Shown here piece by piece: positions 10,977 to 19,068 of a stretch of DNA of 64,000 bases. The position numbers were made by a program, and so were the translations under genes. The stretch is from Corynebacterium auris (GTDB taxonomy: Bacteria > Actinomycetota > Actinomycetes > Mycobacteriales > Mycobacteriaceae): positions 1,909,991 through 1,973,990 of the forward strand of contig NZ_CP047047.1 in NCBI RefSeq assembly GCF_030408575.1, given 5' to 3'. How positions within the stretch are numbered: the first letter of the stretch is position 1; the number at the start of each line of letters is the position of its first letter. The notes under the pieces were generated by a model. The model was not told the origin of the DNA. It saw nothing but the letters and a program-made list of their open reading frames with translations, and searched no databases.

Positions 10977-11050
10977 CGACCCTGACGGGACTTGAACCCG
11001 CGACCTCCGCCGTGACAGGGCGGCGCGCTAACCGACTGCGCCACAGGGCC
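10977..11050 (-). tRNA. tRNA-Asp (GTC), copy 1
   Basis: Cloverleaf on the minus strand with acceptor GGCCCTG/CAGGGTC, anticodon loop CTGTCAC (anticodon GTC), T-loop TTCAAGT and discriminator G. It is a near-identical copy of the gene at 11241-11314. Confidence 0.96.
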
Positions 11051-11240
11051 GTATTTTGTTGTTTCTGCCTGCGCCAGCCGCGGCTTTTTACTGCCTCACA
11101 CTGTCGCGTGCACGAGTTGATACTCTACACAGACGCCCGGAAACTCTACAAATCAACAGCTTAGGCACCGTTTTTACGGAGCGCTGCCAACGGCAACGAA
11201 AAAAGCGGCCGACACTCCGAAGAGCGCCGACCGCCTACCG

Positions 11241-11314
11241 CGACCCTGACGGGACTTGAACCCGCGACCTCCGCCGTGACAGGGCGGCGCGCTAACCAAC
11301 TGCGCCACAGGGCC
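11241..11314 (-). tRNA. tRNA-Asp (GTC), copy 2
   Basis: Same tRNA as copy 1, differing by one base in the D-arm region (CCAAC instead of CCGAC on the plus strand). The two copies are separated by about 190 bases without a gene. Confidence 0.96.
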
Positions 11315-11354
11315 ATATTCTCTTGTCTGGACCGCACCACCGGCGGGATCCACG

Positions 11355-11427
11355 TACCCCCAACGGGATTCGAACCCGTGTTGCCGCCGTGAAAGGGCGG
11401 AGTCCTAGGCCACTAGACGATGGGGGC
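11355..11427 (-). tRNA. tRNA-Glu (TTC)
   Basis: Cloverleaf on the minus strand: acceptor GCCCCCA/TGGGGGT, anticodon stem CCGCC/GGCGG with loop CTTTCAC (anticodon TTC), T-arm ACGGG-TTCGAAT-CCCGT, discriminator A. It is the first gene of the Glu-Asp-Asp-Phe cluster. Confidence 0.96.
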
Positions 11428-11467
11428 CCGCTGCATAAAAAGCGCGTTGCTCCCGTGCAGCTCGACT

Positions 11468-11497
11468 ATCATAAACCAGCGCCTTTTACCGCGCCAA
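11468..11497 (-). promoter_or_regulatory. Putative promoter of the tRNA cluster
   Basis: On the minus strand TTGGCG (11492-11497), an 18-base spacer and TATGAT (11468-11473) lie about 40 bases before tRNA-Glu. Order and spacing fit a sigma-70-type promoter for the tRNA genes. Confidence 0.5.
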
Positions 11498-11584
11498 ACC
11501 TGCTGGCTGGCGCTTTTTTCTCCCTGTTCACCTGCGAGGACGTTTGGCGACGCGGCCTCGGGGCACGGGGGTAAGGTCTCTGCC

Positions 11585-11902
11585 ATGGACACTGCCAGGG
11601 ACACTGCCACGGACGGCAACTACGGCTACAGCGCCGACAAGGACCGCTACATCGCCCGCCTGAAGCGCATCGAGGGCCAGGTGCGCGGGGTCGAGCGCAT
11701 GATCGAGGACAACAAGTACTGCGTGGACATCCTCACCCAGATCTCGGCCATCACCTCCGCGCTCGAAAACGTCGGCCTGGCCCTGCTCGATGAGCACCTC
11801 TCGCACTGCGTCGCCGGCGCGATCGAGGACGGCGGACAGGAAGCCGTCGAGGCTAGAATCAAGGAGGCAATGCAAGCAATTAAACGGATGGTGAAAAGCT
11901 GA
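11585..11902 (+). CDS. csoR: CsoR-family metal-sensing transcriptional repressor
   Basis: The 105-residue all-helical protein matches the CsoR/DUF156 family: YIARLKRIEGQVRGVERMIED is followed by the copper ligands Cys46 (KYCVDIL), His71 and Cys75 (EHLSHC). This Cys-His-Cys set is the one used by Cu(I)-sensing CsoR, which leaves DNA on copper binding. Typical partners (CopA ATPase, CopZ) are not adjacent. It overlaps the next gene by TGATG, so the two are translationally coupled. The exact metal is inferred from the ligands. Confidence 0.88.
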   Translation: MDTARDTATDGNYGYSADKDRYIARLKRIEGQVRGVERMIEDNKYCVDILTQISAITSALENVGLALLDEHLSHCVAGAIEDGGQEAVEARIKEAMQAIKRMVKS

Positions 11903-12486
11903 TGGCAACCGCGAAGATTTACGACGCCGAACTGCAACCGACCAAGGAAGAAGTGGCCGCTTCCAACTCCCGGATCGTCGAGCTATCCGGCTCCTACCGT
12001 GTCGTGGACCCCGAGGACGTCGTAGGTATCGAGGTGCTAGTAGGCAAAGACTCCGACGACAACGTTGTCCAGCTCGCCCTCACCTATCGCCCCGCCGAGG
12101 AAGCCTTGGACACCGAGCTTTTGCGCATGCAGCACTCGGTCTTGGGTGAGCGCTCCGTGGCCTACCTCACCGATGACGCCGTCGCCGTGCGCGAGATCAT
12201 CGCCACGATCCTGCGCGGCGCCCCCGGCGCGGACTTCGACAACGGCGAGCCGATCTTCCCGGTCCGCGGCAACGGCACGTCGGCGGAGGCGGAGGTCAGC
12301 GACGTGGAGATTCAGGACTGCAACGGCTGGACCTCGCTTGGCACCGCGCTTATCGACGGCGAACAGCACCAGTTCCAGCTACGCATCCAGCGCTTCGTCC
12401 AGGACCAGGCGGCGGCCGACGACGACGAGCTTGCCCTCGTCACCGACAGCGGGGCCACGCTCATGCGCCTCGAGGTGTGGACCTAG
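11902..12486 (+). CDS. Maltokinase N-terminal cap-like domain protein
   Basis: The 194-residue protein resembles the N-terminal cap domain of actinobacterial maltokinases: an N-terminal ATAKIYDAELQPTKEE strand region, then QLALTYRPAEE and MQHSVLGERSVAYLTDD. The kinase domain is absent. Stand-alone versions are common in Actinobacteria and have no settled function. It is coupled to csoR through a TGATG overlap and followed by a strong terminator, giving a two-gene operon. Family assignment is by eye, so moderate. Confidence 0.7.
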   Translation: MATAKIYDAELQPTKEEVAASNSRIVELSGSYRVVDPEDVVGIEVLVGKDSDDNVVQLALTYRPAEEALDTELLRMQHSVLGERSVAYLTDDAVAVREIIATILRGAPGADFDNGEPIFPVRGNGTSAEAEVSDVEIQDCNGWTSLGTALIDGEQHQFQLRIQRFVQDQAAADDDELALVTDSGATLMRLEVWT

Positions 12487-12495
12487 AAACGCCGA

Positions 12496-12520
12496 AGCCG
12501 CCCCGTAGGGCGGCTTTTTT
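12496..12520 (+). terminator. Rho-independent terminator of the csoR operon
   Basis: AGCCGCCC-CGTA-GGGCGGCT followed by a run of T, ten bases after the stop codon of the second gene. The stem is perfect over 8 bp. Confidence 0.93.
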
Positions 12521-12521
12521 G

Positions 12522-12594
12522 TGGGCCCTCCGGGGCTCGAACCCGGGACCTGCGGATTAAAAGTCCGTAGCTCTACCAACTGAGCTAAAGGCCC
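12522..12594 (-). tRNA. tRNA-Lys (TTT)
   Basis: Minus-strand cloverleaf: acceptor GGGCCTT/AGGGCCC (one G-U pair), anticodon loop CTTTTAA (anticodon TTT), T-arm CCGGG-TTCGAGC-CCCGG, discriminator A. It faces the csoR operon terminator. Confidence 0.96.
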
Positions 12595-12651
12595 TTGCTG
12601 CCGTGTAGTGTAGCGCCCCGCTGGCCGCGGAGGGAAACCGCCCTCGCCTTA

Positions 12652-12668
12652 ATGGCAATTGTTTTCAT
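12652..12668. promoter_or_regulatory. Fur-family-like (possibly Zur) operator
   Basis: ATGGCAATTGTTTTCAT is an imperfect inverted repeat (ATGnnAA...TTnnCAT) that resembles actinobacterial Zur/Fur boxes of the TGAAAATnATTTTCA type. It lies 30 bases before the GTG start of the FecCD-type importer. It does not resemble the DtxR consensus. The regulator is inferred. Confidence 0.45.
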
Positions 12669-12697
12669 AACGGGCTTTTCCTACTAAGGTTTGGCTG

Positions 12698-13732
12698 GTG
12701 GAACCTCACCTCGAACGCAGCCGGATGGCGCTCGCTTTTGTCGTCGCGGGACTCGCCTTTGCGGCCGTGGTGCTGCTCGCCGTGGCAATCGGGCCGGTCA
12801 CCCTGAGAGCGGGCGAGGCTGTCGCCGCGCTTCGCGACGCCACCGTCGGCGACCGCTCCTCCCCCGCCGCCTCCGTGGTCTACAACATTCGGCTTCCACG
12901 CATCATCGTCGGTGCCCTCGTCGGCGCCGCCCTGGCGGTGTCCGGCGCCGTCATGCAGGCGGTGTTTCGCAACCCGCTTGCCGACCCAGGCATCATCGGC
13001 GTGTCCGCCGGCGCCGCCAGCGCCGCCGTGCTCTCCATCGTGTTCGGTCTCACCGCCGCTGGGGCGTGGGTACTTCCCGCCGCCGCCTTCGTCGGCGCGC
13101 TGTGCACCGTCGCGGTGGTGCAGTCCATCGCCTACTGGCGCGGCGGCGGGCCGATCACGCTCGTCTTGGTCGGCATTGCGGCCAGCGCCTTCCTGGGCGC
13201 CGTAACCTCCGCCGCGGTGGCAAATGCTCCCCAGGACAGCGACGTCCGCGGCATCGCCTTCTGGCTCAACGGCGACTTGGTCGCCCGCACGTGGACCCAC
13301 GTGGGCGTCGCACTACCGATTCTCGTAGGGTTGATCGCCCTCATCGCCCTGGGCCGCGACCTCAACGTGCTTACCCTCGGCGACTCCACAGCACGCAGCC
13401 TCGGCGTGAACACCTCCATCCTGCGCCCCGTTGTCCTGTCACTGGCCGCCCTGCTCGCCGCGTGCGCCGTGGCCGTGTCCGGGATCATCGGCTTCGTGGG
13501 GCTTGTCGTCCCGCACCTAGTCCGCCTCACCGTGGGGCCGGAGCACCGGGCGCTCCTGCCGCTCGCGGCTGTGGCGGGGGCGACCTTCGTCGTCGCGGCA
13601 GACACCGTGGCGCGCACGATCTTCGACCCCGTGGTCCTCCAAACGGGATCCGTCGTAGCCTTCATCGGCTCACCCATCTTCCTCTGGCTGCTGCTGCGCA
13701 CCCTCGGGCCAGCGGGGAGGGGGCAGCTGTGA
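12698..13732 (+). CDS. FecCD-family ABC transporter permease
   Basis: The 344-residue protein has about nine to ten hydrophobic segments and FecCD signatures: NIRLPRIIVGALVGAALAVSGAVMQ near 55-75, RNPLADPGIIGVSAGA near 88-103, and GFVGLVVPHLVRL near 263-275. It forms the membrane channel of an importer for iron chelates, heme or cobalamin; ligand unknown. I use the GTG at 12698; ATG 12725 is possible. Its stop overlaps the start of the ATPase gene. First gene of a permease-ATPase-binding protein operon behind a Fur-family-like box. Confidence 0.92.
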   Translation: MEPHLERSRMALAFVVAGLAFAAVVLLAVAIGPVTLRAGEAVAALRDATVGDRSSPAASVVYNIRLPRIIVGALVGAALAVSGAVMQAVFRNPLADPGIIGVSAGAASAAVLSIVFGLTAAGAWVLPAAAFVGALCTVAVVQSIAYWRGGGPITLVLVGIAASAFLGAVTSAAVANAPQDSDVRGIAFWLNGDLVARTWTHVGVALPILVGLIALIALGRDLNVLTLGDSTARSLGVNTSILRPVVLSLAALLAACAVAVSGIIGFVGLVVPHLVRLTVGPEHRALLPLAAVAGATFVVAADTVARTIFDPVVLQTGSVVAFIGSPIFLWLLLRTLGPAGRGQL

Positions 13733-14496
13733 CGTACACCCGCCTCCGCGCAACGGGTCTGAGCCGCGCCGGGATCCTCCACGACGTCGAGTTTTCCGCC
13801 CGGCGCGGCGAGATCACCACCATCATCGGCCCCAACGGCGCGGGCAAATCGACGCTCCTCGCCCACCTCGCGGGCCTTGTCCGCCCCGAGCGCGGGCAGG
13901 TGCTTCTCGACGACACCCCCCTGCCCTCCCTCGGCGCGCGCGAGCGCGCCCGGGCCATGTCGCTCGTCCCGCAGGACACGACAGCCGGCGCCGAGATGCG
14001 GGTACACCAGCTCGTGGAAACCGGGCGGCACCCCCACATCGGCCGCTTCGACCGGGCCAGCGGCGAGGACCGCCGCCGCATTGCGGACGCCCTCGCCCTC
14101 ACGGGCACGGAGCACCTCGCCACCCGGACGGTCGCCTCCCTGTCGGGCGGCGAGCGCCAGCGCGTCCACATTGCCCGGGCGCTGGCGCAGGACGCGCCCT
14201 TCATGCTTCTCGACGAGCCCACCAGCGCCCTCGACCTCAAGCACCAGGCGGGCATCGAAGAGCTCATGCGCTCGGCGCGCGACGGCGGCCGGGCCGTCGT
14301 CGCCGTCGTCCACGACCTGAGCTTGGCCGCGCGGGTCAGCGACACCGTGACCCTCCTCGCCCAGGGGAAGGTGGCGGCGTCCGGCCCCCCGGACTCAACG
14401 ATCACGGAGGAGGTCATCGGCGCGGCCTACGACGTCCCGGTGCGCATCCACCGGGACCCATTTACCCACACACCGATCGTCACGGTACTCACCTAG
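13729..14496 (+). CDS. ABC transporter ATP-binding protein (FecE/HmuV type)
   Basis: The 255-residue ATPase has Walker A GPNGAGKSTLL (about 33-43), the ABC signature LSGGERQRVHIARAL, Walker B FMLLDEPTSALDL and the switch His in VVHDLSL. It powers the FecCD permease whose gene it overlaps by four bases (GTGA). The GTG start at 13729 follows a GGGAGGGGG ribosome site. This frame runs open upstream through the permease gene, but that part has no family sequence and is only a shadow. Confidence 0.94.
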   Translation: MTYTRLRATGLSRAGILHDVEFSARRGEITTIIGPNGAGKSTLLAHLAGLVRPERGQVLLDDTPLPSLGARERARAMSLVPQDTTAGAEMRVHQLVETGRHPHIGRFDRASGEDRRRIADALALTGTEHLATRTVASLSGGERQRVHIARALAQDAPFMLLDEPTSALDLKHQAGIEELMRSARDGGRAVVAVVHDLSLAARVSDTVTLLAQGKVAASGPPDSTITEEVIGAAYDVPVRIHRDPFTHTPIVTVLT

Positions 14497-14508
14497 AAAG
14501 GACTCACC

Positions 14509-15438
14509 ATGAACACGCTTGCCACCCGTTGCGTCGCCCTTATGTGCGGTGCGGCGCTGTCTGTCGGGCTCGCCGCCTGCTCCTCCGGCGCGAACCCCGA
14601 GCCAGCCCCCAGCAGCGAACCTGCCGCCGAGCAGCCCGCGGTCGAGCAGCCCCAGCGCATCGCGGCGCTGTCCAGCGATGTCGCCTCGCTAGTCGCCGCC
14701 ATCGCGAAACCCGAAAACATCGCCGTCATCACCGACATCGGCGAGCAGACCCCCGAGGGCCCGCAGGTGCTCCGGGGCGATCACGCCGTCGACCCCGAAC
14801 AGATCCTCAGCGCCTCCCCCGACCTCGTTCTTTTGACCTCGCGCCACGGCCAGGAAAGGGACGCCGCCGCCCTGGTGGAGCAAAGTAACATCCCCGTCGT
14901 CCAATTCGACGGGGCGAGCGACTTTTCCACCATCGACGCCATCGTGGACAACATCGACAAGCTCGGCGAACTGCTCGGTGAGCCCGAGCGCGCCGCGCAG
15001 CTGCGCGAGGAGATCGAAACCACCCGCGCCCGGGTGCACGAGCAGATCCCCGGGGGCCCGGCGCCGCGGGTCCTGCCGCTGATGGCCCGCGGCGAGCAGC
15101 GCATGGTCGTCCCGCCCTCCGCGCTGCTGCATGGGCTCGTCGCCGAGGCCGGGGCGGAGGCTTTGACCGGCAACTCCGGCGGGCGCGGCCCCGCCCCCGC
15201 CGACCCGGAGCTCATCGCCGCGCTGAACCCCGACGTCATCCTCATCGAGGACTTCCGGGGCCGAGGCCGCAGCGACTTCGAGGAGATTTTGGGCAACCCG
15301 GCGCTGAGCCAGGTGCCCGCCGTGCTCAGCGGCAACATCCACTACCTGCCCAGCGACCAGGTCACGGTGGCGGGCGCGGCGCGCGTCGGCGAGGGGCTCG
15401 CCGCCGTCGCCCGCGCCATCTACACCCCCGGGGAGTGA
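14509..15438 (+). CDS. ABC transporter substrate-binding lipoprotein (BtuF/HmuT-like)
   Basis: The 309-residue protein has a lipoprotein signal peptide with lipobox LAAC (Cys24), so it should sit on the outer face of the membrane. The mature part has the class III binding-protein plan: a first lobe with IAALSSDVASLVAAI, DPEQILSASPDLVLL, a long linking helix (about 140-175), and a second lobe with DPELIAALNPDVILIEDF. An AGAAAGGA ribosome site precedes ATG 14509. It delivers the ligand to the upstream permease/ATPase. The sequence alone does not tell heme from siderophore or cobalamin. Confidence 0.92.
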   Translation: MNTLATRCVALMCGAALSVGLAACSSGANPEPAPSSEPAAEQPAVEQPQRIAALSSDVASLVAAIAKPENIAVITDIGEQTPEGPQVLRGDHAVDPEQILSASPDLVLLTSRHGQERDAAALVEQSNIPVVQFDGASDFSTIDAIVDNIDKLGELLGEPERAAQLREEIETTRARVHEQIPGGPAPRVLPLMARGEQRMVVPPSALLHGLVAEAGAEALTGNSGGRGPAPADPELIAALNPDVILIEDFRGRGRSDFEEILGNPALSQVPAVLSGNIHYLPSDQVTVAGAARVGEGLAAVARAIYTPGE

Positions 15439-15466
15439 CGCCGAGGGGGCGTCGATAAGCGAAGTG

Positions 15467-16969
15467 CTACTTCTGCATCGTCCCGGTCTCGATGATGCGG
15501 TTGTGGAAGTCGAACGCGTGCTTCAGGTCGTGCGGGGTGGCCTGGAACTGGGACTTCGAGGCGAGCTCGACGTACTCCTGGAGCAGCGGACGGTAGCTCG
15601 GGTGGGCGATGGAGATCATCTTCTCCACGCGGTCGCGCGCGGCAAGCCCGCGCAGGTCGGCGACGCCGTACTCGGTGATGAACACCATCGCGTCGTGCTC
15701 GGTGTGGTCGACGTGGGAGACCATGGGCACGATCGCGGAAATCGCCCCGTCCTTCGCCACGGACGGCGAAATGAAGGAGGAGATGTAGGCGTTGCGGGTG
15801 AAGTCGCCCGAACCGCCCAGCGCGTTCATCAGGCGGGAGCCGTTGATGTGGGTCGAGTTGGCGTTGCCGTAGATGTCGGCCTCGATCATGCCGTTGGACG
15901 CGATCAGGCCCATGCGGCGGATGACCTCGGGGTGGTTCGAGATCGACTGCGGGCGCAGCACGATGGACTCGCGGTAGCGGGAGGCCTCGTTGTTCATCTT
16001 CTCGGCGTACTCCGGCGACAGCGAGAACGAGGTCGCGGAGGCGACCGACATCTTGCCCGCGTCGATGAGGTCCACCATGCCGTCCTGGATAACCTCGGTG
16101 TACGCCTGGATGTTCTCGAACTTGGAGTCCATCAGGCCCGCCATGACGGCGTTCGGCACGTTACCCACACCGGACTGCATGATGTAGCCGTCGTACGAGA
16201 GGCGCCCCGCCTTGACCTCGAACTCCAGGAAATCGAGGAAGTGGCCGGCGATCTGCTCCGAAATCTCATCCGGGGCCTTGAAGGCCGCGTTGCGGTCCGC
16301 GTCGTCGGTCTTGATCACCGCGACGACCTTCTCCGGGTCGATCTCGATGTAGGTGGTGCCGATGCGGTCGCCGCACCCGGTGATCGGGATCGGGATACGG
16401 TTCGGCAGCGGCGGGACGACCCAGATGTCGTGCATGCCCTCGAGCTCGGGCGACTGCCACTCGTTGACCTCGATGATGATCTTCTTCGCCGCGTTGAGGA
16501 ACTCCACGGAGTTGCCCACCGAGGACGTGGGCACGATGTTGCCCTCCTCGGTGATGCGCACGGCCTCCACGATCGCGAGGTCAACATCGCCGAAGAAGCC
16601 CTGCTCCACCATCATGCCGGAGTGGGAGAGGTGAATGTCCTGGAACTTCAGCTCGCCCGCGTTGATCTTCCCGCGCATTGTCGGGTCGGACTGGTAGGGC
16701 ATTCGGTAGCGCAGCGCGTTCGCCTCAGCGAGCACGCCATCGCACTCCGGGGCGGTGGATGCGCCCGTGAACAGATCGATGCTGAAGTCGCGGCCCTTGT
16801 CGTGCTCCGCCTTCGCCTTCTCCGCGATCGCGCCCGGCATGGCCTTCGGGTAGCCCGCGCCCGTGAAGCCGGAGATGCCGACCTTGTCGCCGTGGTTGAC
16901 GAACTGCACGGCCTCCTCGGCGGTCATGACCTTATCGCGCAACTGCGCGTGAGCAATACGCTCGCTCAT
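15467..16969 (-). CDS. actA: Acetyl-CoA hydrolase/succinyl-CoA:acetate CoA-transferase
   Basis: The 500-residue class I CoA-transferase family protein moves CoA between succinyl-CoA and acetate (or propionate), activating acetate and making succinate. It has GFTGAGYPKAMP near the N-terminus, the YTEVIQDG segment that holds the catalytic Glu in this family, and a C-terminal GVADLRG. The ATG at 16969 follows a perfect GGAGG site; TTG 16972 directly precedes it. C. glutamicum has the orthologue beside dusB and phoU, as here. It is convergent with the ABC operon. Confidence 0.93.
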   Translation of the reverse strand: MSERIAHAQLRDKVMTAEEAVQFVNHGDKVGISGFTGAGYPKAMPGAIAEKAKAEHDKGRDFSIDLFTGASTAPECDGVLAEANALRYRMPYQSDPTMRGKINAGELKFQDIHLSHSGMMVEQGFFGDVDLAIVEAVRITEEGNIVPTSSVGNSVEFLNAAKKIIIEVNEWQSPELEGMHDIWVVPPLPNRIPIPITGCGDRIGTTYIEIDPEKVVAVIKTDDADRNAAFKAPDEISEQIAGHFLDFLEFEVKAGRLSYDGYIMQSGVGNVPNAVMAGLMDSKFENIQAYTEVIQDGMVDLIDAGKMSVASATSFSLSPEYAEKMNNEASRYRESIVLRPQSISNHPEVIRRMGLIASNGMIEADIYGNANSTHINGSRLMNALGGSGDFTRNAYISSFISPSVAKDGAISAIVPMVSHVDHTEHDAMVFITEYGVADLRGLAARDRVEKMISIAHPSYRPLLQEYVELASKSQFQATPHDLKHAFDFHNRIIETGTMQK

Positions 16970-17106
16970 CAATGTCCTCCTTTGGTAGTGGGTAACACTT
17001 TCCCCCTATTGTGACAGACCTTTCATTCGCGCGTGCCCTGGCGGGTGCGTGAAGCTGCGGCGGAATTGGACTGCACGGCGCCCAACGGGAACAATGGGGG
17101 GGCATT

Positions 17107-18276
17107 ATGACCCAGACACTGTCTCCCACCGCGCCGCTGCGCATCGGGGCCTTCGACCTGAGCTCCCCGGTGATCCTCGCCCCCATGGCGGGCGTGACCA
17201 ACATGCCCTTTCGCGTGCTGTGCCGGGAGATCGAGCAGCAGCTCACCGGAACCACCTCCGGCCTGTACGTCTGCGAGATGATCACCGCCCGGGCACTCGT
17301 CGCCCGCAACCAGAAGACGCTGCACATGACGGCTTTCGCTCCGACTGAACAGCCCCGCTCGATGCAGCTCTACACGGTGGACCCGAAGTTCACCTACGAG
17401 GCGGTCCGCATGATTGTCGAAGAGGACATCGCCGACCACATCGACATGAACTTCGGCTGCCCCGTGCCCAAGGTCACGCGGCGCGGCGGTGGTTCGGCCA
17501 TCCCGTACAAGCGGCGCCTGTACGGCAACATCGTCGGCGCCGCCGTCAAAGCCGCGGAAGGCAGCGGGGTGCCGGTGACCGTGAAGTTCCGCATCGGCAT
17601 CGACGCGGAGCACCACACGCACCTCGACGCAGGCCGCATCGCCGCCGAGGAGGGCGCCGCCGCCGTGGCGCTGCACGCCCGCACGGCCAGCCAGCGCTAC
17701 TCCGGAACCGCCGACTGGTCCGAGATCACGCGCCTCGTCGAGCACATGGAGGGCACGGGCCTGCCCGTGATCGGCAACGGCGACATCTTCTCGGCGGAGG
17801 ACGCGGAGGCCATGTTGCGCGAGACCGGCTGCCACGGCGTCGAAATCGGCCGCGGCTGCCTGGGCCGGCCGTGGATCTTCGCCCAGATCGGGGCGCAGCT
17901 GCGCGGCGAAGAGGTGCCGCCCGAACCGACACTTGGGGAGGTCGCCGAGATCATCTACCGGCACGCAGAGCTTCTTTCGCTTCACGACGGCGAAGAGCAC
18001 GCGTGCCGGGACATCCGTAAGCACACCGGCTGGTACCTGCGCGGTTTCCCCGTCGGCGGCGACTTCCGCCGCCGCCTGGCTCAGGTGGAAAACCTGGCCG
18101 AGCTGCGCGGCCTCCTGGACACCATCGCCGGCTCCACCGACCGCGCCGAGCACGCCGAGGACGCCCGCGGCCGGCAGGGCTCCGCGTCCAAGGTGGCCCT
18201 GCCCGAGGGGTGGCTCGACGACCCGGAGGATGAGACGGTGCCCGCCGGCGCCGAGATTGAGAACAACGGAGGCTAG
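17107..18276 (+). CDS. dusB: tRNA-dihydrouridine synthase
   Basis: The 389-residue FMN enzyme reduces uridines in the tRNA D-loop. It shows the TIM-barrel start VILAPMAGVTNMPFR, the catalytic Cys118 in NFGCPVPKVTRRGGG, LHARTASQRYSG and the FMN phosphate region GNGDIFSAEDA. The extra C-terminal tail of about 60 charged residues is longer than in Bacillus or enteric Dus proteins. ATG 17107 fits the family start. It probably shares a transcript with phoU, whose start is about 20 bases past its stop. Confidence 0.95.
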   Translation: MTQTLSPTAPLRIGAFDLSSPVILAPMAGVTNMPFRVLCREIEQQLTGTTSGLYVCEMITARALVARNQKTLHMTAFAPTEQPRSMQLYTVDPKFTYEAVRMIVEEDIADHIDMNFGCPVPKVTRRGGGSAIPYKRRLYGNIVGAAVKAAEGSGVPVTVKFRIGIDAEHHTHLDAGRIAAEEGAAAVALHARTASQRYSGTADWSEITRLVEHMEGTGLPVIGNGDIFSAEDAEAMLRETGCHGVEIGRGCLGRPWIFAQIGAQLRGEEVPPEPTLGEVAEIIYRHAELLSLHDGEEHACRDIRKHTGWYLRGFPVGGDFRRRLAQVENLAELRGLLDTIAGSTDRAEHAEDARGRQGSASKVALPEGWLDDPEDETVPAGAEIENNGG

Positions 18277-18299
18277 ATATGGCGGAAGAGGCGAGGAAC

Positions 18300-19055
18300 A
18301 TGCCGCTGCGCACCGTCTACCGGGAGCACCTGGAGGCCTTCGCGAGCGACCTGCTGGATATGTGCGACACGGTCAGGCATGTCATGTCGAACGCGTCGTC
18401 CGCGCTGCTCACGCAGTCGCTCGAGCACGCGGAGGAGGCGCTGTCGAGCGCGGACGCCCTGGAGGAGATGGCGCAGCGCTGCGAGGAACGCAGCATGCAG
18501 CTGCTCGCCCTGGAAAACCCGGTGGCCTCCGATCTGCGGCAGGTGCTGTCCTCCATGTACATCGTGGAGGATTTCCACCGCATGGGTGTGCTGGCCACGC
18601 ACATCGCCTCCACCGCCCGGCTGCGCCACCCCACCCCGGTTGTGCCGGAATCCATGGAGCCCTGCGTCGCCGAGCTCGCCCGCCTGTCGGAGGAGCTGGG
18701 AAAAAAGACGCACGCGCTGCTGGAGGACCCGGACACCGAGGTGGCGCTGGGCCTGCGCGATGACGACGACGACATCGACGCGATGGAGAACTACATCCTG
18801 CATGTGCTGACGCAGGAGAGCTGGGAGCACTCCGCCCGTGAGGCCGTGGACCTGGCCCTGGTGTGCCGCTACTACGAGCGCTACTCCGACCACTGCGTCA
18901 ACGTCGCCGCTCGGACAGTCTTTTTGATCACCGGGCTCAAGCCCGATGCCTACCTGGAGCAGCAGCGCTCGCGCGACGGCTTCGAGATGGAGGAAAAGAT
19001 CGCGGCGATTCAGAAACGCTTCCGCCCCCGCCGCGGCGAGCAGACGGGGGCGTAG
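18300..19055 (+). CDS. phoU: Phosphate transport system regulator PhoU
   Basis: The 251-residue helical protein has two PhoU repeats (about 5-95 and 110-215), with DLLDMCDTVRHVMSNAS, DLRQVLSSMYIVEDFHRMG and YERYSDHCVNVAARTVF. The last holds the E/D..D metal-binding type motif. PhoU dampens phosphate uptake by Pst and its signalling in many bacteria. I choose ATG 18300 (MPLRTVYREHL) because it matches the family start and has a GAGG site; ATG 18279 is in frame upstream. It is tail-to-tail with pstB, leaving 13 bases between them. Confidence 0.94.
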   Translation: MPLRTVYREHLEAFASDLLDMCDTVRHVMSNASSALLTQSLEHAEEALSSADALEEMAQRCEERSMQLLALENPVASDLRQVLSSMYIVEDFHRMGVLATHIASTARLRHPTPVVPESMEPCVAELARLSEELGKKTHALLEDPDTEVALGLRDDDDDIDAMENYILHVLTQESWEHSAREAVDLALVCRYYERYSDHCVNVAARTVFLITGLKPDAYLEQQRSRDGFEMEEKIAAIQKRFRPRRGEQTGA

Positions 19056-19068
19056 GCGAGCGGGAGGA

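Noticed and set aside
11491..11519. Hairpin GCGCCA/TGGCGC followed by six T on the plus strand
   Set aside because: Terminator-like, but no plus-strand gene precedes it and it overlaps the putative tRNA promoter; not called as a terminator.
12691..13728. Apparent N-terminal extension of the ATPase at 13729, giving a 601-residue fusion
   Set aside because: The extension overlaps the permease in another frame and is Arg-rich nonsense; the ATPase has its own GTG with a good ribosome site.
15464..17014. Long plus-strand frame opposite the CoA-transferase gene
   Set aside because: Low-complexity Val/Asp/His-rich product without motifs; the minus-strand gene has clear family signatures and a GGAGG site.
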